A stretch of DNA of 64,000 nt, from NCBI GenBank assembly GCA_031422315.1, contig JANOQN010000065.1:7599-71598 (forward strand). Direction: 5' to 3'. Every line of letters starts with the position of its first letter. Within the stretch, counting starts at the first letter, position 1. Source of the stretch: JANNYA01 sp031422315. Lineage in GTDB: Bacteria > Pseudomonadota > Gammaproteobacteria > Xanthomonadales > SZUA-5. The notes under the pieces were generated by a model. The model saw only the letters and a program-made list of their open reading frames with translations. It did no database searches and was not told where the DNA came from. This document shows, piece by piece, positions 8,581-18,694 of the stretch. The translations under genes were made by a program, and so were the position numbers.

Positions 8581-11500
8581 ATGGCACCGACTGCACCGAT
8601 TGACACCATCGTTGAACAGCTAAAGGGCGCGGTTTCAGCGCCTAAATTAAGCGAAACGGAAGCTTTTGTGCGCACGCTTTACGCACATACGCCTAACGAG
8701 GAATTAGCGGAAAAAACCAGCAAGCACTGGTCAGAATTAGCGCTGTCATTGATGAAGTTTTGGCGCGAACGCAAGTTAGGCGAAGCTAAAGTTCGGGTGT
8801 TTAACCCGAATCGGGATGAGCATGGGTGGGAATCGAGCCACACGGTGATTCAAGTGGTGAATGACGACATGCCTTTTTTAGTGGATTCAACGGCAATTGC
8901 AATCCAAAACCACAAGCTGATGTCACATCTAATAATTCACCCAGTGCTTATGCCAAGCCGAGATCCGGGCGGCAATCTGCTCGATTTTAACGGCTCAGAT
9001 CCCAGCAAGCGCGAGTCGATCATGCATTTTGAGGTTGATCGCATTGCCGACGCGAGTGCGATTGCTGCGCTACGCACTGATGTGCAAGCCGCAGTGGCCG
9101 CCGTACGCGCCTGTGTCATGGATTTCAAGGCGATGAAAGCCAAAGCGATCAGCATCGCCGAGGAGCTGAAAACCCGCAAAACCCCGCATGATGCGGAAAC
9201 CGTAGCCGAAACTTCCGAGTATTTGCGCTGGATTGCCGGTGATCAATTTACCTTTTTAGGCTACCGGGAATATCGCGCGGCTAAGCAAGACGGGCGTGAG
9301 GTTCTGCAATCAGTGCCTGGCTCTGGCCTGGGAATTTTGCGCTCTGAAGAGGCCAAACCCTCATCACGCCCTACCGCGCATTTAGCCGCGCGCGATTTAG
9401 AAGGCAATGAAAAACCGAGCATTGCTGTGCTGAGTAAAACCAATGCGCGCTCGATTGTGCATCACGCCGGCTACATGGATTACATCGGGATTTTGGCGTT
9501 TGATGAGGCCGGCGTCGCGGTTTCAGAGCAGCGCTTTTTAGGGCTGTACACATCAAGCGCCATCACCACGCACCCGTGGGAAGTGCCACTAATCCGCAAA
9601 AAAATTACCGAGGTGCAAGCGCGCGCCGGCTTAAACCCTACCGGCCATAGCGGCAAGGCACTGCTCCACGTATTAGAAGGCCTACCACGTGATGAGCTGC
9701 ACCAAGCCAGCGTGGAAGAGCTGACCGATTTAGCGGTTGGAATTTTGAACCTGCAAGAGCGCCAGCGCAGCAAGCTATTTGTGCGGCGGGATCGTTTTGG
9801 CCGCTCGATTTCTTGCCTGGTATTTATTCCGCGTGATCGCATGAACACCGAGATTCGCGAACGCGTCGAAGGCATGCTCAAACGCGCGCTACATGGCGAA
9901 CGGCTCGATTCCAGCGTACAGATGTCCGAAAGCGCTTTGGCGCGCCTGCACATTGTGGTGCGGCCAAAAGTGGGCGAAAAACCGCCGATTGAATTGACTG
10001 AACTGCAAGCCAAGCTGACCCAAATCGTACGCAACTGGCAAGACGAGCTGCGCGATACCTTGATTCAACGACACGGCGAAGAAAAAGGCCTGCGCATGGC
10101 GCAAAAATACGGCCGCGCGCTGCCCGCAGGCTACATTGAAGCCAGCACGCCGTTTGTTGCGGCCAACGATGTCGAGCTGGCGGCTGCATTGAAATCTACC
10201 GACGATATCAAGTTGTCCTTATATCGAAATCGCAAAAAATCTGAAGGTACGCTGCGCTTTAAGCTATTCAAATACAACAATACGATTGCCCTGAGCGATG
10301 CCCTGCCCTTGCTGGAAAACATGGGTTTGCGGGTGCTGAGTGAACACCCGTATGAAATGGCGCTCGCCGGTGAAAACATCTGGATCCAAGACTTTGAAGC
10401 GGAAGTTAGCGGTGATACGCATATTGATGTCGAAGCCCTGAAAGACAGCTTTTCGCAAGCTTTCGAGCAAGCCTGGCGCGGCGAAGTTGAGAATGATGGC
10501 TTCAATAAGCTGGTGCTAGGCGCTGGCTTAAATGCAAGGCAAGTGTCGATTTTGCGCGCATTTTGCAAATATTTGCTGCAAACCAAACTGGCCTTTTCGC
10601 AAAGCTATATCGAGCAGGCGCTAAATGCGCACCCGCTGATTGCGCGGCTGCTGGTGGAGTTTTTTGAAGCCAAGTTTGATCCAGCGCGCGATGCCGTTAG
10701 CAAGTCCGCGCTTGACGCCGCGCGCAAGCAGCTTAAAGTCGATTTGGATTCATTGATTAATGAAACGCAGCTCAAAAATCATCCAGAACTTGTCACCAAG
10801 CTGGTCGCCGCGCGATCGGAAGCCAGAGCTAAACAAACCGAAGCGGCGCATCAGGCGATTCAAAACATACTCAATGACGTGCAATCACTGGATGAAGATC
10901 GCATCTTGCGCGCGTTTTTACAGCTGATTGATGCTAGCTTGCGCACCAATGCCTTCCAAAGCGATGAAGATGGCAAAACTAAGGCTGCGATCAGCTTTAA
11001 GCTCAACAGCAGCAAAGTGCCTGAGCTGCCCAAGCCGGTTCCGTATCGGGAGATTTTTGTGTACTCGCCGCGCGTGGAAGGCGTGCATTTGCGCTTTGGC
11101 AAAGTGGCGCGCGGTGGCTTGCGCTGGTCCGATCGCAAAGAAGATTTCCGCACCGAAGTTCTGGGCTTAGTGAAGGCGCAGCAGGTCAAAAATACGGTGA
11201 TCGTGCCGGTTGGCGCGAAGGGCGGTTTTTACGTCAAGCGCCCGGCACCAGCGAGCGATCGCGACGCAGTACTCGCTGAAGGTATCGCCTGCTATCGGAT
11301 TTTTATTGCTAGCTTGCTGGACATCACCGATAACGTGGTTTCCGGCAGATTGGTAGCGCCAGCGAATTTGATTCGCCACGATGAAGACGATCCATACTTG
11401 GTAGTAGCCGCTGATAAAGGCACCGCGACCTTCTCCGACATTGCCAATGCAATCAGCCTAGATTACGGGCACTGGCTGGGGGATGCTTTTGCGTCAGGCG

Positions 11501-13524
11501 GCAGTAAAGGCTATGACCATAAAAAAATGGGCATCACCGCCAAAGGCGGCTGGGAAAGCGTTAAACGGCACTTTCGTGAACTCGGCAAAGACTGCCAAAC
11601 CGAGGCGTTTAGCTGCGTCGGCATCGGCGATATGTCGGGCGATGTATTCGGCAACGGCATGCTTTTATCGCGCAAAATCAAATTGTTAGCGGCTTTTGAT
11701 CATCGGCATTTCTTTATTGATCCAAGCCCTGATTGTGAAATCAGCTTTGTAGAGCGCGAACGCATGTTCAATCTGCCGCGCTCCAGCTGGGCGGATTACG
11801 ATAAATCGCTGATTAGTGCAGGCGGCGGCATTTTTCCGCGTTCGGCGAAAACAATTCCGCTATCGACCGAACTCAAAGCCGTGCTCGGAATTGACGAAGA
11901 CATCAGCGAATTTTCCCCTAATCAGCTGATGCAAGCGATATTAAAAGCGCCGGTTGAGCTGTTGTGGAATGGCGGCATTGGCACCTACGTCAAATCCGAG
12001 AAAGAAAGCCACGCCGACGTCGGTGATCGCGCCAATAACGCGATTCGCGTCAACGGACGCGAGCTGCGCTGCAAAGTGGTCGGTGAAGGCGGCAATTTGG
12101 GCTTCACCCAGCTTGGCCGAGTTGAGTTTGCGCTCGCAGGCGGCTTACTCAACACCGATTTTATTGACAACTCGGCCGGCGTTGACACCTCTGATCATGA
12201 AGTCAACATCAAAATTCTATTGAACGAAGCGCAAAGTGCGGGCGAGCTCGATAGCAAAGCGCGCGACGAGCTTTTGGTTTCCATGACCGATGAAGTCGGT
12301 GAAATGGTGATCTACGATAACTATCGGCAAAATTTAGCGGTTTCCTTGATGCAGGCTTTTGGTGCCAGCCGCTTGGGCGCCAAGCAACACTTTATCCGCA
12401 CTTTAGAAAGCCAGGGTTTGTTAGATCGCACAATCGAGTTTTTGCCCTCTGAAGAAGAATTTGCTGAGCGAAAAGCCCGCCGCATTGGCTTAACGCGGCC
12501 AGAGCTATCTACGCTGCTTTCGTATGCCAAGCTGGTGTTGTACCAACAGCTGCTCGATTCGGATGTGCCGGAAGATCCGTACCTGAAAGGCGAGTTAGCG
12601 CTGTATTTCCCAAGCGTGCTGCGCGAAAAATATGCCAGCGCGATGGAGCGGCACCGCCTAAAGCGCGAAATTATTGCCACGCAAGTCACCAATTCAGTCG
12701 TCAATCGTATGGGCAGTACGTTTGTGATGCGCATGCAAGAAGATACCGGCGCCACACCCGCAAAAGTCGCAAAGGCCTTTACGATTGCCAGAGACGTTAC
12801 CCAGGCGCGCATTTGGTGGGCGGATTTGGACGATCTCAACAGCCAAGTGCCCGGCAAAAGCCAACTCGATGCGCACGTCAAGATTTGGAATTTGCTGCGT
12901 AACTTGACGCGCTGGCTGCTTAATCTTCCGGGCGGACTGACCGATATTGCCGCGCTAGTCAGCAAATATAGCGAAGGCACCAGCGCGCTACTCGCCTGTT
13001 TGGAGCGTGTACTACCCAACACCCAGCTTAAACGCATCGCTGAGGAAGCTAAGGATTATCAAGAGCAAGGCTTTAGCGCACCGCTTTCGCAAACCATTGC
13101 TCGGCTCAACCCAATGGCGGCCGCGTTTGATGTCATTGAAGTGGCGAGCCGGCATGGCTGCGCTATCGAGCGTGCTGCGAAAGTCTATTTTGATCTGGGC
13201 GATGCGCTGCATTTGAAATGGCTGCAAGATCAAATCGAAAAACTCCCGGTCGAAGGCCGCTGGCATGCAAACGCGCGCGGCGTGATGCGCGATGAACTTT
13301 TCGCGCAGCACCGCGCATTAGCCTCACAGCTATTAGCCAGCGCCGAAAAACTGAGCGATGCCACCGTCGTACCGAACTGGCTCAGCAGCGCACAAAGCGA
13401 TTTAACTTACACGCTGAATATGTTCAATGAAATGCGAGCCAGCGCACAGATGGATTACGCCACCATGAGCGTTGCTATACGCCGCTTAGCGCAGTTGGTG
13501 AGTGCGGGGAATTCGAGCGCATAG
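8581..13524 (+). CDS. gdhB: NAD-specific glutamate dehydrogenase, large (GDH180) type
   Basis: About 1647 residues from the ATG at 8581 (AAAAGGA upstream); an in-frame GTG at 8542 is less likely. The enzyme oxidatively deaminates glutamate to 2-oxoglutarate using NAD in the cytoplasm. The N-terminal half holds ACT-like regulatory regions (for example SSHTVIQVVNDDMPFLVDST). The catalytic core from about residue 830 has GGLRWSDRKEDFRTEVLGL and VPVGAKGGF, with the substrate and catalytic lysines, then GIGDMSGDVFGNGML and VVGEGGNLGFTQ for dinucleotide binding. Length agrees with the 180-kDa class of Pseudomonas and Xanthomonas. It stands alone. Confidence 0.96.
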   Translation: MAPTAPIDTIVEQLKGAVSAPKLSETEAFVRTLYAHTPNEELAEKTSKHWSELALSLMKFWRERKLGEAKVRVFNPNRDEHGWESSHTVIQVVNDDMPFLVDSTAIAIQNHKLMSHLIIHPVLMPSRDPGGNLLDFNGSDPSKRESIMHFEVDRIADASAIAALRTDVQAAVAAVRACVMDFKAMKAKAISIAEELKTRKTPHDAETVAETSEYLRWIAGDQFTFLGYREYRAAKQDGREVLQSVPGSGLGILRSEEAKPSSRPTAHLAARDLEGNEKPSIAVLSKTNARSIVHHAGYMDYIGILAFDEAGVAVSEQRFLGLYTSSAITTHPWEVPLIRKKITEVQARAGLNPTGHSGKALLHVLEGLPRDELHQASVEELTDLAVGILNLQERQRSKLFVRRDRFGRSISCLVFIPRDRMNTEIRERVEGMLKRALHGERLDSSVQMSESALARLHIVVRPKVGEKPPIELTELQAKLTQIVRNWQDELRDTLIQRHGEEKGLRMAQKYGRALPAGYIEASTPFVAANDVELAAALKSTDDIKLSLYRNRKKSEGTLRFKLFKYNNTIALSDALPLLENMGLRVLSEHPYEMALAGENIWIQDFEAEVSGDTHIDVEALKDSFSQAFEQAWRGEVENDGFNKLVLGAGLNARQVSILRAFCKYLLQTKLAFSQSYIEQALNAHPLIARLLVEFFEAKFDPARDAVSKSALDAARKQLKVDLDSLINETQLKNHPELVTKLVAARSEARAKQTEAAHQAIQNILNDVQSLDEDRILRAFLQLIDASLRTNAFQSDEDGKTKAAISFKLNSSKVPELPKPVPYREIFVYSPRVEGVHLRFGKVARGGLRWSDRKEDFRTEVLGLVKAQQVKNTVIVPVGAKGGFYVKRPAPASDRDAVLAEGIACYRIFIASLLDITDNVVSGRLVAPANLIRHDEDDPYLVVAADKGTATFSDIANAISLDYGHWLGDAFASGGSKGYDHKKMGITAKGGWESVKRHFRELGKDCQTEAFSCVGIGDMSGDVFGNGMLLSRKIKLLAAFDHRHFFIDPSPDCEISFVERERMFNLPRSSWADYDKSLISAGGGIFPRSAKTIPLSTELKAVLGIDEDISEFSPNQLMQAILKAPVELLWNGGIGTYVKSEKESHADVGDRANNAIRVNGRELRCKVVGEGGNLGFTQLGRVEFALAGGLLNTDFIDNSAGVDTSDHEVNIKILLNEAQSAGELDSKARDELLVSMTDEVGEMVIYDNYRQNLAVSLMQAFGASRLGAKQHFIRTLESQGLLDRTIEFLPSEEEFAERKARRIGLTRPELSTLLSYAKLVLYQQLLDSDVPEDPYLKGELALYFPSVLREKYASAMERHRLKREIIATQVTNSVVNRMGSTFVMRMQEDTGATPAKVAKAFTIARDVTQARIWWADLDDLNSQVPGKSQLDAHVKIWNLLRNLTRWLLNLPGGLTDIAALVSKYSEGTSALLACLERVLPNTQLKRIAEEAKDYQEQGFSAPLSQTIARLNPMAAAFDVIEVASRHGCAIERAAKVYFDLGDALHLKWLQDQIEKLPVEGRWHANARGVMRDELFAQHRALASQLLASAEKLSDATVVPNWLSSAQSDLTYTLNMFNEMRASAQMDYATMSVAIRRLAQLVSAGNSSA

Positions 13525-13535
13525 CAATGTGTTGA

Positions 13536-13567
13536 CCGCTGGCACGGTTGGAAAATCATGCCAGCGG
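13536..13567 (+). terminator. Hairpin after glutamate dehydrogenase gene
   Basis: A perfect 9-bp stem (CCGCTGGCA / TGCCAGCGG) with a 14-base loop lies 12 bases after the stop codon. There is no T-run after it, so it may end or stabilise the transcript rather than act as a classical intrinsic terminator. Confidence 0.45.
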
Positions 13568-13700
13568 CTGAAGCACAAATGTCACGTTTGGTTTTTCGGT
13601 GTGACTATGCCTGCGGTTCGCTGTTACGTTCTCCCTGATTTCAATGAGTGCATTGCGGCGAAAGCGAAGATCCAAAATAAGTCAAGCGGTCGAGGCATTT

Positions 13701-13728
13701 AGGTTCCCGACTTCGCGTGAATAATGAG
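13701..13728. repeat. Decayed copy of family A repeat
   Basis: AGGTTCCCGACTTCGCGTGA followed by ATAATGAG matches the right arm of the 2201-2232 unit with several substitutions. No left arm is seen, so it is a remnant. Confidence 0.55.
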
Positions 13729-13798
13729 ATAGCGCAGCGGTTTAATCGTTGAAATGATAAAAAAACTATATTTCTGAGAATTATTTGATGTTGAGCCT

Positions 13799-15601
13799 AT
13801 GTTGAACTCCGCGCGCTGGCGCACGCTGATTGCAGAAGTACGATTGGTTGGCGGCAGCAGCCTTAAAACGATACCGCTGATCTTCTTTTTTATGTTGATC
13901 AGCGTATTTTTAGAATTATCGGGCGTGATTTTAATCGCGCCATTTGTTGGCTTGTTGATGGGCAACTCGCTGTCGATGCTGCCAGCGCCGATATTATCGT
14001 TTTTGGGATCAGATCCACTAAAAACGGTCGGCATACTCATTGTAGTGGTGTATTTAACCAAAGCCATCGCTACCTTGATTTTACAAGGCACTATTACTCG
14101 GATGTCTGAAACCATTCGCGGCAATGTGATGACCCGGCTACTCGATGCTTACCAACACCGGCCATACCGCATACATCTTGAACAGCCAAGTAGTGATTTG
14201 ATCAATCGTTTGCTTTGGTATTCAAACGCTTTTGCGACCGGGTTTGTCGGCGCTACGCTACGGTTTTTAAGCGATGCTTTGGTGTTCTTAGTCATCAGCG
14301 TGACAATTGCGCTGGCAAACCCAAAAGCCATGCTGTTGCTTGGAACTGTTTTAGTTTTGGTGTTTACGTTCGTGCAGTTTTATATTAAAGATAGGCTCGC
14401 CCGCGCCTCCGCGATACAAGCTCGTATGACCAGTGAAGTCATGCATTCGAGCACACAAGCGCTAGCTGGCCTGCGCGAGGTGCGTATTTTAGGCTGCGAA
14501 TCCTATTTTCTAGCGCGCCTAACGGCAGCTTGTCGGGGACTAGTCGAGGGCAGCCGTCAACAAACCGTGCTGACCATGATTCCGCGTCAGTCAATTGAAT
14601 TTACAATGGTCACCTTTATTGTCGTGTTGGTATTTCTAAGCCGCTATTTAAACGCTGATGATCCTAATTTGTTGCCGTTTTTAGGGCTCATGGGCGCTGC
14701 TGCGATTCGGCTAATGCCAGCAAGCACGTCTTTACTGACCAGCTTTAATCAAGTTCGTAGCAATCGATTTGCAGTTGGGGCGCTAGCGCGGGATTTATCA
14801 CAGCGAGGCGAAAGTACTACCGGCGTACCTCAGCTCAATCAATTGTTGCCGGCCACTAAAAGTCAGTTAAAAGTAAAGCGAGTGCCGTTCGCAAACCTCT
14901 CTGTGCGCGGCATTTCATTTGCCTACAGCAGCAAAGCACCCAACGTAATTGATAACCTGAGCTTCGATATCAAAGCCGGTGAAACGGTTGGATTAGTCGG
15001 CAATTCCGGCGCCGGGAAAAGCACATTGGCGGATTTGCTGCTCGGTTTTTTAGAGCCTACGCACGGGGAAATCTACATCAACGGCAGCAGCCTAAAAGCA
15101 GGCGGTGTCACGGCGATGGCGCATTGGCAATCGATGGTCGCCTATATTCCGCAGCAATCTTATTTAACCGACGACACCTTGCGCCGCAATGTGGCGCTCG
15201 GTGTGCACGATGAAGAAATTGACGATGCGGCGGTGATAAAAGCCTTAGAAGATGCGCAGCTCGGCGCCGTACTGCGGCAACTTCCCAATGGCTTGGATAC
15301 CGAGCTGGGTGAGCGCGGCGTGCGGTTTTCCGGCGGGCAGCGCCAGCGCGTGTCGATTGCTAGAGCGCTATATCACGACCGGGAATTCTTGGTGCTAGAT
15401 GAAGCCACCAGCGCACTGGATGTAGAGACTGAGCGTGAAATCGTCGAAACCATACGCGCGCTTTCTGGCCGAAAAACAATCTTGCTGATTGCGCATCGTG
15501 AAACCACCCTCGCCGTCTGTAGCCGATTGCTAAGGCTAGGGGCGCAGCAAAAAACGCCGATGGAAATACCGGTAGTTGATGCCAAAGCGGCACCGCAGTA
15601 G
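13799..15601 (+). CDS. Type I ABC exporter (PglK/MsbA-like), fused TM and ATPase domains
   Basis: 600 residues. The N-terminal membrane domain has about six helices (for example FFFMLISVFLELSGVILIAP, which recalls the PglK lipid-oligosaccharide flippase start). The ATPase domain from about residue 360 has Walker A GNSGAGKSTLADLL, Q-loop YIPQQSYL, signature FSGGQRQRVSIARAL, Walker B FLVLDEATSAL and the H-loop in IAHRETT; all catalytic residues are present. Such half-transporters act as homodimers in the inner membrane, exporting lipids, glycolipids or peptides. The substrate is unknown. It is followed 15 bases later by a GNAT acetyltransferase, probably in the same operon. Confidence 0.88.
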   Translation: MLNSARWRTLIAEVRLVGGSSLKTIPLIFFFMLISVFLELSGVILIAPFVGLLMGNSLSMLPAPILSFLGSDPLKTVGILIVVVYLTKAIATLILQGTITRMSETIRGNVMTRLLDAYQHRPYRIHLEQPSSDLINRLLWYSNAFATGFVGATLRFLSDALVFLVISVTIALANPKAMLLLGTVLVLVFTFVQFYIKDRLARASAIQARMTSEVMHSSTQALAGLREVRILGCESYFLARLTAACRGLVEGSRQQTVLTMIPRQSIEFTMVTFIVVLVFLSRYLNADDPNLLPFLGLMGAAAIRLMPASTSLLTSFNQVRSNRFAVGALARDLSQRGESTTGVPQLNQLLPATKSQLKVKRVPFANLSVRGISFAYSSKAPNVIDNLSFDIKAGETVGLVGNSGAGKSTLADLLLGFLEPTHGEIYINGSSLKAGGVTAMAHWQSMVAYIPQQSYLTDDTLRRNVALGVHDEEIDDAAVIKALEDAQLGAVLRQLPNGLDTELGERGVRFSGGQRQRVSIARALYHDREFLVLDEATSALDVETEREIVETIRALSGRKTILLIAHRETTLAVCSRLLRLGAQQKTPMEIPVVDAKAAPQ

Positions 15602-15616
15602 CCATTAAATCTCGCA

Positions 15617-16201
15617 ATGCCTGAACGCGTAGAACTTTCAGAACTACCGAGCACGCTGAAATCTGAGCGGTTAAGACTTCGGGCATTTCATCCTCGCGAT
15701 GCCGCGCAGCTGGCTAAACTCGCCGGGGTTTATTCGGTCGCCAGATACACACTCGGCATTCCGCTGCCATATTCAACGGCGGCAGCGAAAGCCTGGATTG
15801 ACGCCTTGCCAGCTCGGCGCGCGCAAGGCATCGAGCAAATCTATGCGATCAGTATGGCGGATTCGACTGTGCTAGGCGCGATTAGCCTAGCGATCGAGGC
15901 CGAACATCGCCGCATTGAAATCGGCTACTGGATAGGCGAGCCCTCGCGCGGCAATGGCTTTGCTAGGGAAGCGCTACGCGCGCTGCTGCCGGAGATTTTT
16001 AACGCCGGATATTCGCGGGTTTATGCGCTGACTTTCCTTGAAAATCTTGCGTCAATGCGGCTTTTGCGTGAGCTTGGATTTACCCGTGAAGGTACGCTGC
16101 GCCAGCATATCGTTAAATGGGATGAGCCAATGGACGTCATCTGTTTCGGCATGAGCGCAGCGCGCGCTAAGCGCTGCGGACTCATAGAGAAAGGCTTATA
16201 A
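15617..16201 (+). CDS. GNAT N-acetyltransferase, RimJ/RimL-like
   Basis: 194 residues. The pattern LKSERLRLRAFHPRDAAQLAKL at the start, then YWIGEPSRGNGFAREALRAL (acetyl-CoA binding) and LENLASMRLLRELGFTREG near the end is that of RimJ/RimL acetyltransferases, which transfer acetyl to protein N-termini or small amines. The real acceptor is unknown. It is coupled to the ABC exporter upstream and its 3' end overlaps the convergent aldo-keto reductase by six bases. Confidence 0.85.
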   Translation: MPERVELSELPSTLKSERLRLRAFHPRDAAQLAKLAGVYSVARYTLGIPLPYSTAAAKAWIDALPARRAQGIEQIYAISMADSTVLGAISLAIEAEHRRIEIGYWIGEPSRGNGFAREALRALLPEIFNAGYSRVYALTFLENLASMRLLRELGFTREGTLRQHIVKWDEPMDVICFGMSAARAKRCGLIEKGL

Positions 16202-17176
16202 ACCCAAAAGCGCGCGCTCGGCGGCTTTGAAAACGTCAGGTGATAGTTTGACGTTTATGGTCGCAAGATTTTGTTCTAACTGTTCGAGTTTGGACGCGCC
16301 TAAAATCACTGTGCTCACGTTCGGATTGCGCAAACACCACGCCACGCCGAGCTGTGCTAGCGGCACCCCAGCCTCTTTGGCAACGGCAGCAAGCCGCTGA
16401 ATTTGTTGGAATTTTTGCATTTTTGTTTCGCCCATGGCAAAGCCTTGTAGCCATTCTAGGCCCGGCAAACCAAAGCGATAGTTTTCGTCAAATTTCTCAA
16501 AGCTTGAGTATTTGCCAGATAGCAGTCCAGAAGCCAAAGGCGACCAAATTGTGGTGCCCAATCCCTGCGTACTTTGATAGAGCGGCAGATACTCGTTTTC
16601 GACGCGTTCTCTAGCCAGCAAGTTGTATTGTGGCTGCTCCATCATGGGCCCGATTAGGTGATTTTTTACGGCAAATTCTTGCGCCGCCAAAATATCTTTC
16701 GCCGCCCATTCTGATGTGCCCCAGTAAAGCACTTTGCCCTGCATGATCAGCTGATGCATGCTCCAGGCGATCTCTTCAATGCCTACTTCAGGATCAGGCC
16801 GGTGGCAAAAATACAGGTCAAGATAATCAACCCGCAAGCGCACTAATGCTTGATGACAGGCTTCAATAATATGTTTACGGCTCAAGCCTTTTTGCGTCGG
16901 CTTGGCTTTTTCCGCGCTGCCAAAAAACACCTTGGATGAGACGCACCAAGAATCACGGCTATAGCCTAGCTGCTGCAATGCCTCGCCCATGAGATTCTCA
17001 GCTTCACCATTCGCATAGCCTTCGGCATTGTCAAAAAAATTGACACCAGCGCCGTAAGCCACACTCAATAGCTCTTTAACCTGTACCAGCCCAAGCTGGC
17101 GCCCAAAAGTAATCCATGCGCCAAACGATAGTGCAGAGAGTTTTAGCCCAGTTTTGCCGAGTCGACGATATTCCAT
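16196..17176 (-). CDS. Aldo/keto reductase, KCNAB-like
   Basis: 326 residues from the ATG at 17176, preceded by a good AAGGAGC at 17182-17188; a longer open frame upstream (to 17398) has no matching family residues. The NADPH-dependent TIM-barrel enzyme reduces aldehydes or ketones. Catalytic tetrad in place: D and Y in FFDNAEGYANG, K in SSKVFFG, H in YFCHRPDPEVG. The start MEYRRLGKTGLKLSALSFG and the region ILGASKLEQLEQNLA are characteristic of potassium channel beta-subunit-like members. Substrate unknown. It is convergent with the acetyltransferase. Confidence 0.92.
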   Translation of the reverse strand: MEYRRLGKTGLKLSALSFGAWITFGRQLGLVQVKELLSVAYGAGVNFFDNAEGYANGEAENLMGEALQQLGYSRDSWCVSSKVFFGSAEKAKPTQKGLSRKHIIEACHQALVRLRVDYLDLYFCHRPDPEVGIEEIAWSMHQLIMQGKVLYWGTSEWAAKDILAAQEFAVKNHLIGPMMEQPQYNLLARERVENEYLPLYQSTQGLGTTIWSPLASGLLSGKYSSFEKFDENYRFGLPGLEWLQGFAMGETKMQKFQQIQRLAAVAKEAGVPLAQLGVAWCLRNPNVSTVILGASKLEQLEQNLATINVKLSPDVFKAAERALLGL

Positions 17177-17378
17177 TTGAAGCTCCTTAAATTGGGGAGA
17201 AAAAGTACTGATGTTAAACACGATAATTTCTTCAAGTCGTCCAAAGTATCTACCGTATCGCGTGTGTTTTACACCCCTTGATTGGGCCGGAGTTTTAGCT
17301 TGCTTTCCGTGCGCCAGTGTACTTGTCGAATTTTCAACGCGCTTTCCGCGCCAGCAATTAGCGCTAGTAATAAATAGC

Positions 17379-17717
17379 TCAAACCGCAGTATCCGCATTC
17401 GAAAAGCGCCAAATCAGGTAAATCGTGGCAGTGACTGCCACCCAAAATAGCAGCCCAATAAGCGTTGCCGCATCATCCGATACGACGTTTGCTTTGCGCG
17501 CAAACGAATATTTTCGGCTTTTTCCATAGCGCTTACGGCCTTGCACCACAAACGGCTCAACTTGATAGCGTCCCAACGTAACAATTGGCACCACCACATA
17601 TCCTGTCAGATAGCCCGCCACGTACAAAATGAGTTCAAGGATTGGCCACAAAATCAGCTCAGCGAGTGCGCTCCCGGGCACTAATTTAGGATCCGTGTTG
17701 GACTGCTCAATACCCAT
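17379..17717 (-). CDS. Small membrane protein, unknown function
   Basis: 112 residues with two clear hydrophobic segments: ILELILYVAGYLTGYVVVPI (about residues 26-47) and LIGLLFWVAVTATIYLIW near the C-terminus, with a positively charged loop between (RKRYGKSRKYSFARK). No family was recognised. It is the first of four consecutive small minus-strand genes lying between palindromes that resemble integron attC sites. Confidence 0.55.
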   Translation of the reverse strand: MGIEQSNTDPKLVPGSALAELILWPILELILYVAGYLTGYVVVPIVTLGRYQVEPFVVQGRKRYGKSRKYSFARKANVVSDDAATLIGLLFWVAVTATIYLIWRFSNADTAV

Positions 17718-17845
17718 CTTTTTCTAGGCTGCGCACACTGAGCGCTGCCAGAAATACAGATCAAAACCCTGCTCCTTATAACTGGCATGGCGATTTGCAT
17801 GATCGCTTTTAATCAGGGCAGGGCTTATTCGTGAGCTATCCTTAT

Positions 17846-18568
17846 TCAGGCATCAGCGACCAACCGCTGCATGCCCCTGGGCCCTGGTTCTAGCCTTGCA
17901 CGCAGACCCGCCGACTCGAATGCCTCACACGCCACCTCAGGCCGTAACTTTAGCTTGGGGTAGCTGCTCACCTTGGTGGCCCACTTCCCTTCTAGCCGCT
18001 CAAGCAAGATGTCGTGAACCTGGATATGGTTCGGGTGTTCCTCCAAGAAGCACGTGAGGATGCGATCATCGTCGGCCCGCACCGGAATGAAACGGCTGTC
18101 CCCGCTCGGCGGCTTAGTATAGTCTCGAAAGGTAGCAACGAATCGCCCGCCGGGCTCCAAACTCTCGGCGACGCTCTGGGCCAGCAAGCATACCGATTCG
18201 ACGCTCTCAAGGTGTGTGAGCGTGTCTCCCATACAAACGATGAGTCGCGGCTTGAACTCGCAAGGTAAAAGCGCAGGAAAAGACAATAGATCCGCGCACT
18301 TGACGTCAATGGGAAGCGATTCGGCGAGCCTGGAGAGTTCAGCCAGAAGAAGCTCTGATGAGTCGATGGCGAGGACTTGATATCCAGCTCGAGCAAGAGG
18401 GATGCTGTGCATCCCAAAGCCCGCACCCAGATCTACGGCTAGACCAAGCCCAGGCACGAGGCCAAGCAGGTCAGACTCGCCAACATTGATGGCTGCGGAG
18501 ACACCGCCTGCCATCCAAATATAGATAGGAGCCAAGTGACTTGAGTAGTGCTCGTGGACAGTGGTCAT
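17846..18568 (-). CDS. Class I SAM-dependent methyltransferase
   Basis: 240 residues. Motif I VDLGAGFGMHSIPLARAGY binds S-adenosylmethionine, VLAIDSSELLLAEL is motif II with the acidic residue, and LEPGGRFVATFRDY is the post-core strand. The substrate is not evident. The ATG at 18568 lies only 12 bases after a GTTAGGC that looks like the 3' end of an integron attC site read on the minus strand, the layout of a gene-cassette start. By eye its codon choice (CTC, CGC, GTC rich) differs somewhat from neighbours, which would fit acquisition. Confidence 0.8.
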   Translation of the reverse strand: MTTVHEHYSSHLAPIYIWMAGGVSAAINVGESDLLGLVPGLGLAVDLGAGFGMHSIPLARAGYQVLAIDSSELLLAELSRLAESLPIDVKCADLLSFPALLPCEFKPRLIVCMGDTLTHLESVESVCLLAQSVAESLEPGGRFVATFRDYTKPPSGDSRFIPVRADDDRILTCFLEEHPNHIQVHDILLERLEGKWATKVSSYPKLKLRPEVACEAFESAGLRARLEPGPRGMQRLVADA

Positions 18569-18580
18569 GCGGTTTCTGAT

Positions 18581-18676
18581 GCCTAACGTTTAATTCAGCC
18601 GACAGGCGGCCCGAGCGTTGATGATAGCTCGATATCGCAAAAGATCGCAGAGTTGGCCTTCGACTTTCAGTTATGC
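18581..18676 (-). repeat. attC-like site between two cassette-like genes
   Basis: On the minus strand the element begins with GCATAAC (18676-18670) and ends with GTTAGGC (18587-18581), fitting R'' (one mismatch to RYYYAAC) and a perfect R' (GTTRRRY). Next to R' is TGTCGGCTGAATTAAAC, the usual form of an L' arm. It begins 18 bases after the stop of the gene at 18695 and ends 12 bases before the methyltransferase ATG. Length of 96 bases is within the known attC range. The 5' arm is only weakly complementary, so this may be a decayed site. Confidence 0.5.
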
Positions 18677-18694
18677 CACAAATGCCCTTGGTAC

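Noticed and set aside
11167..13311. Several minus-strand frames inside the glutamate dehydrogenase gene
   Set aside because: Shadow frames of a strongly conserved gene; their products show no motif.
17211..17450. Plus-strand frame between the aldo-keto reductase and the small membrane protein
   Set aside because: Low-quality composition, overlaps the 3' end of the minus-strand gene, no ribosome binding site; the gap more likely holds the reductase promoter.
18014..18268. Plus-strand frame within the methyltransferase gene
   Set aside because: It lies opposite the methyltransferase motifs and has no start signal.
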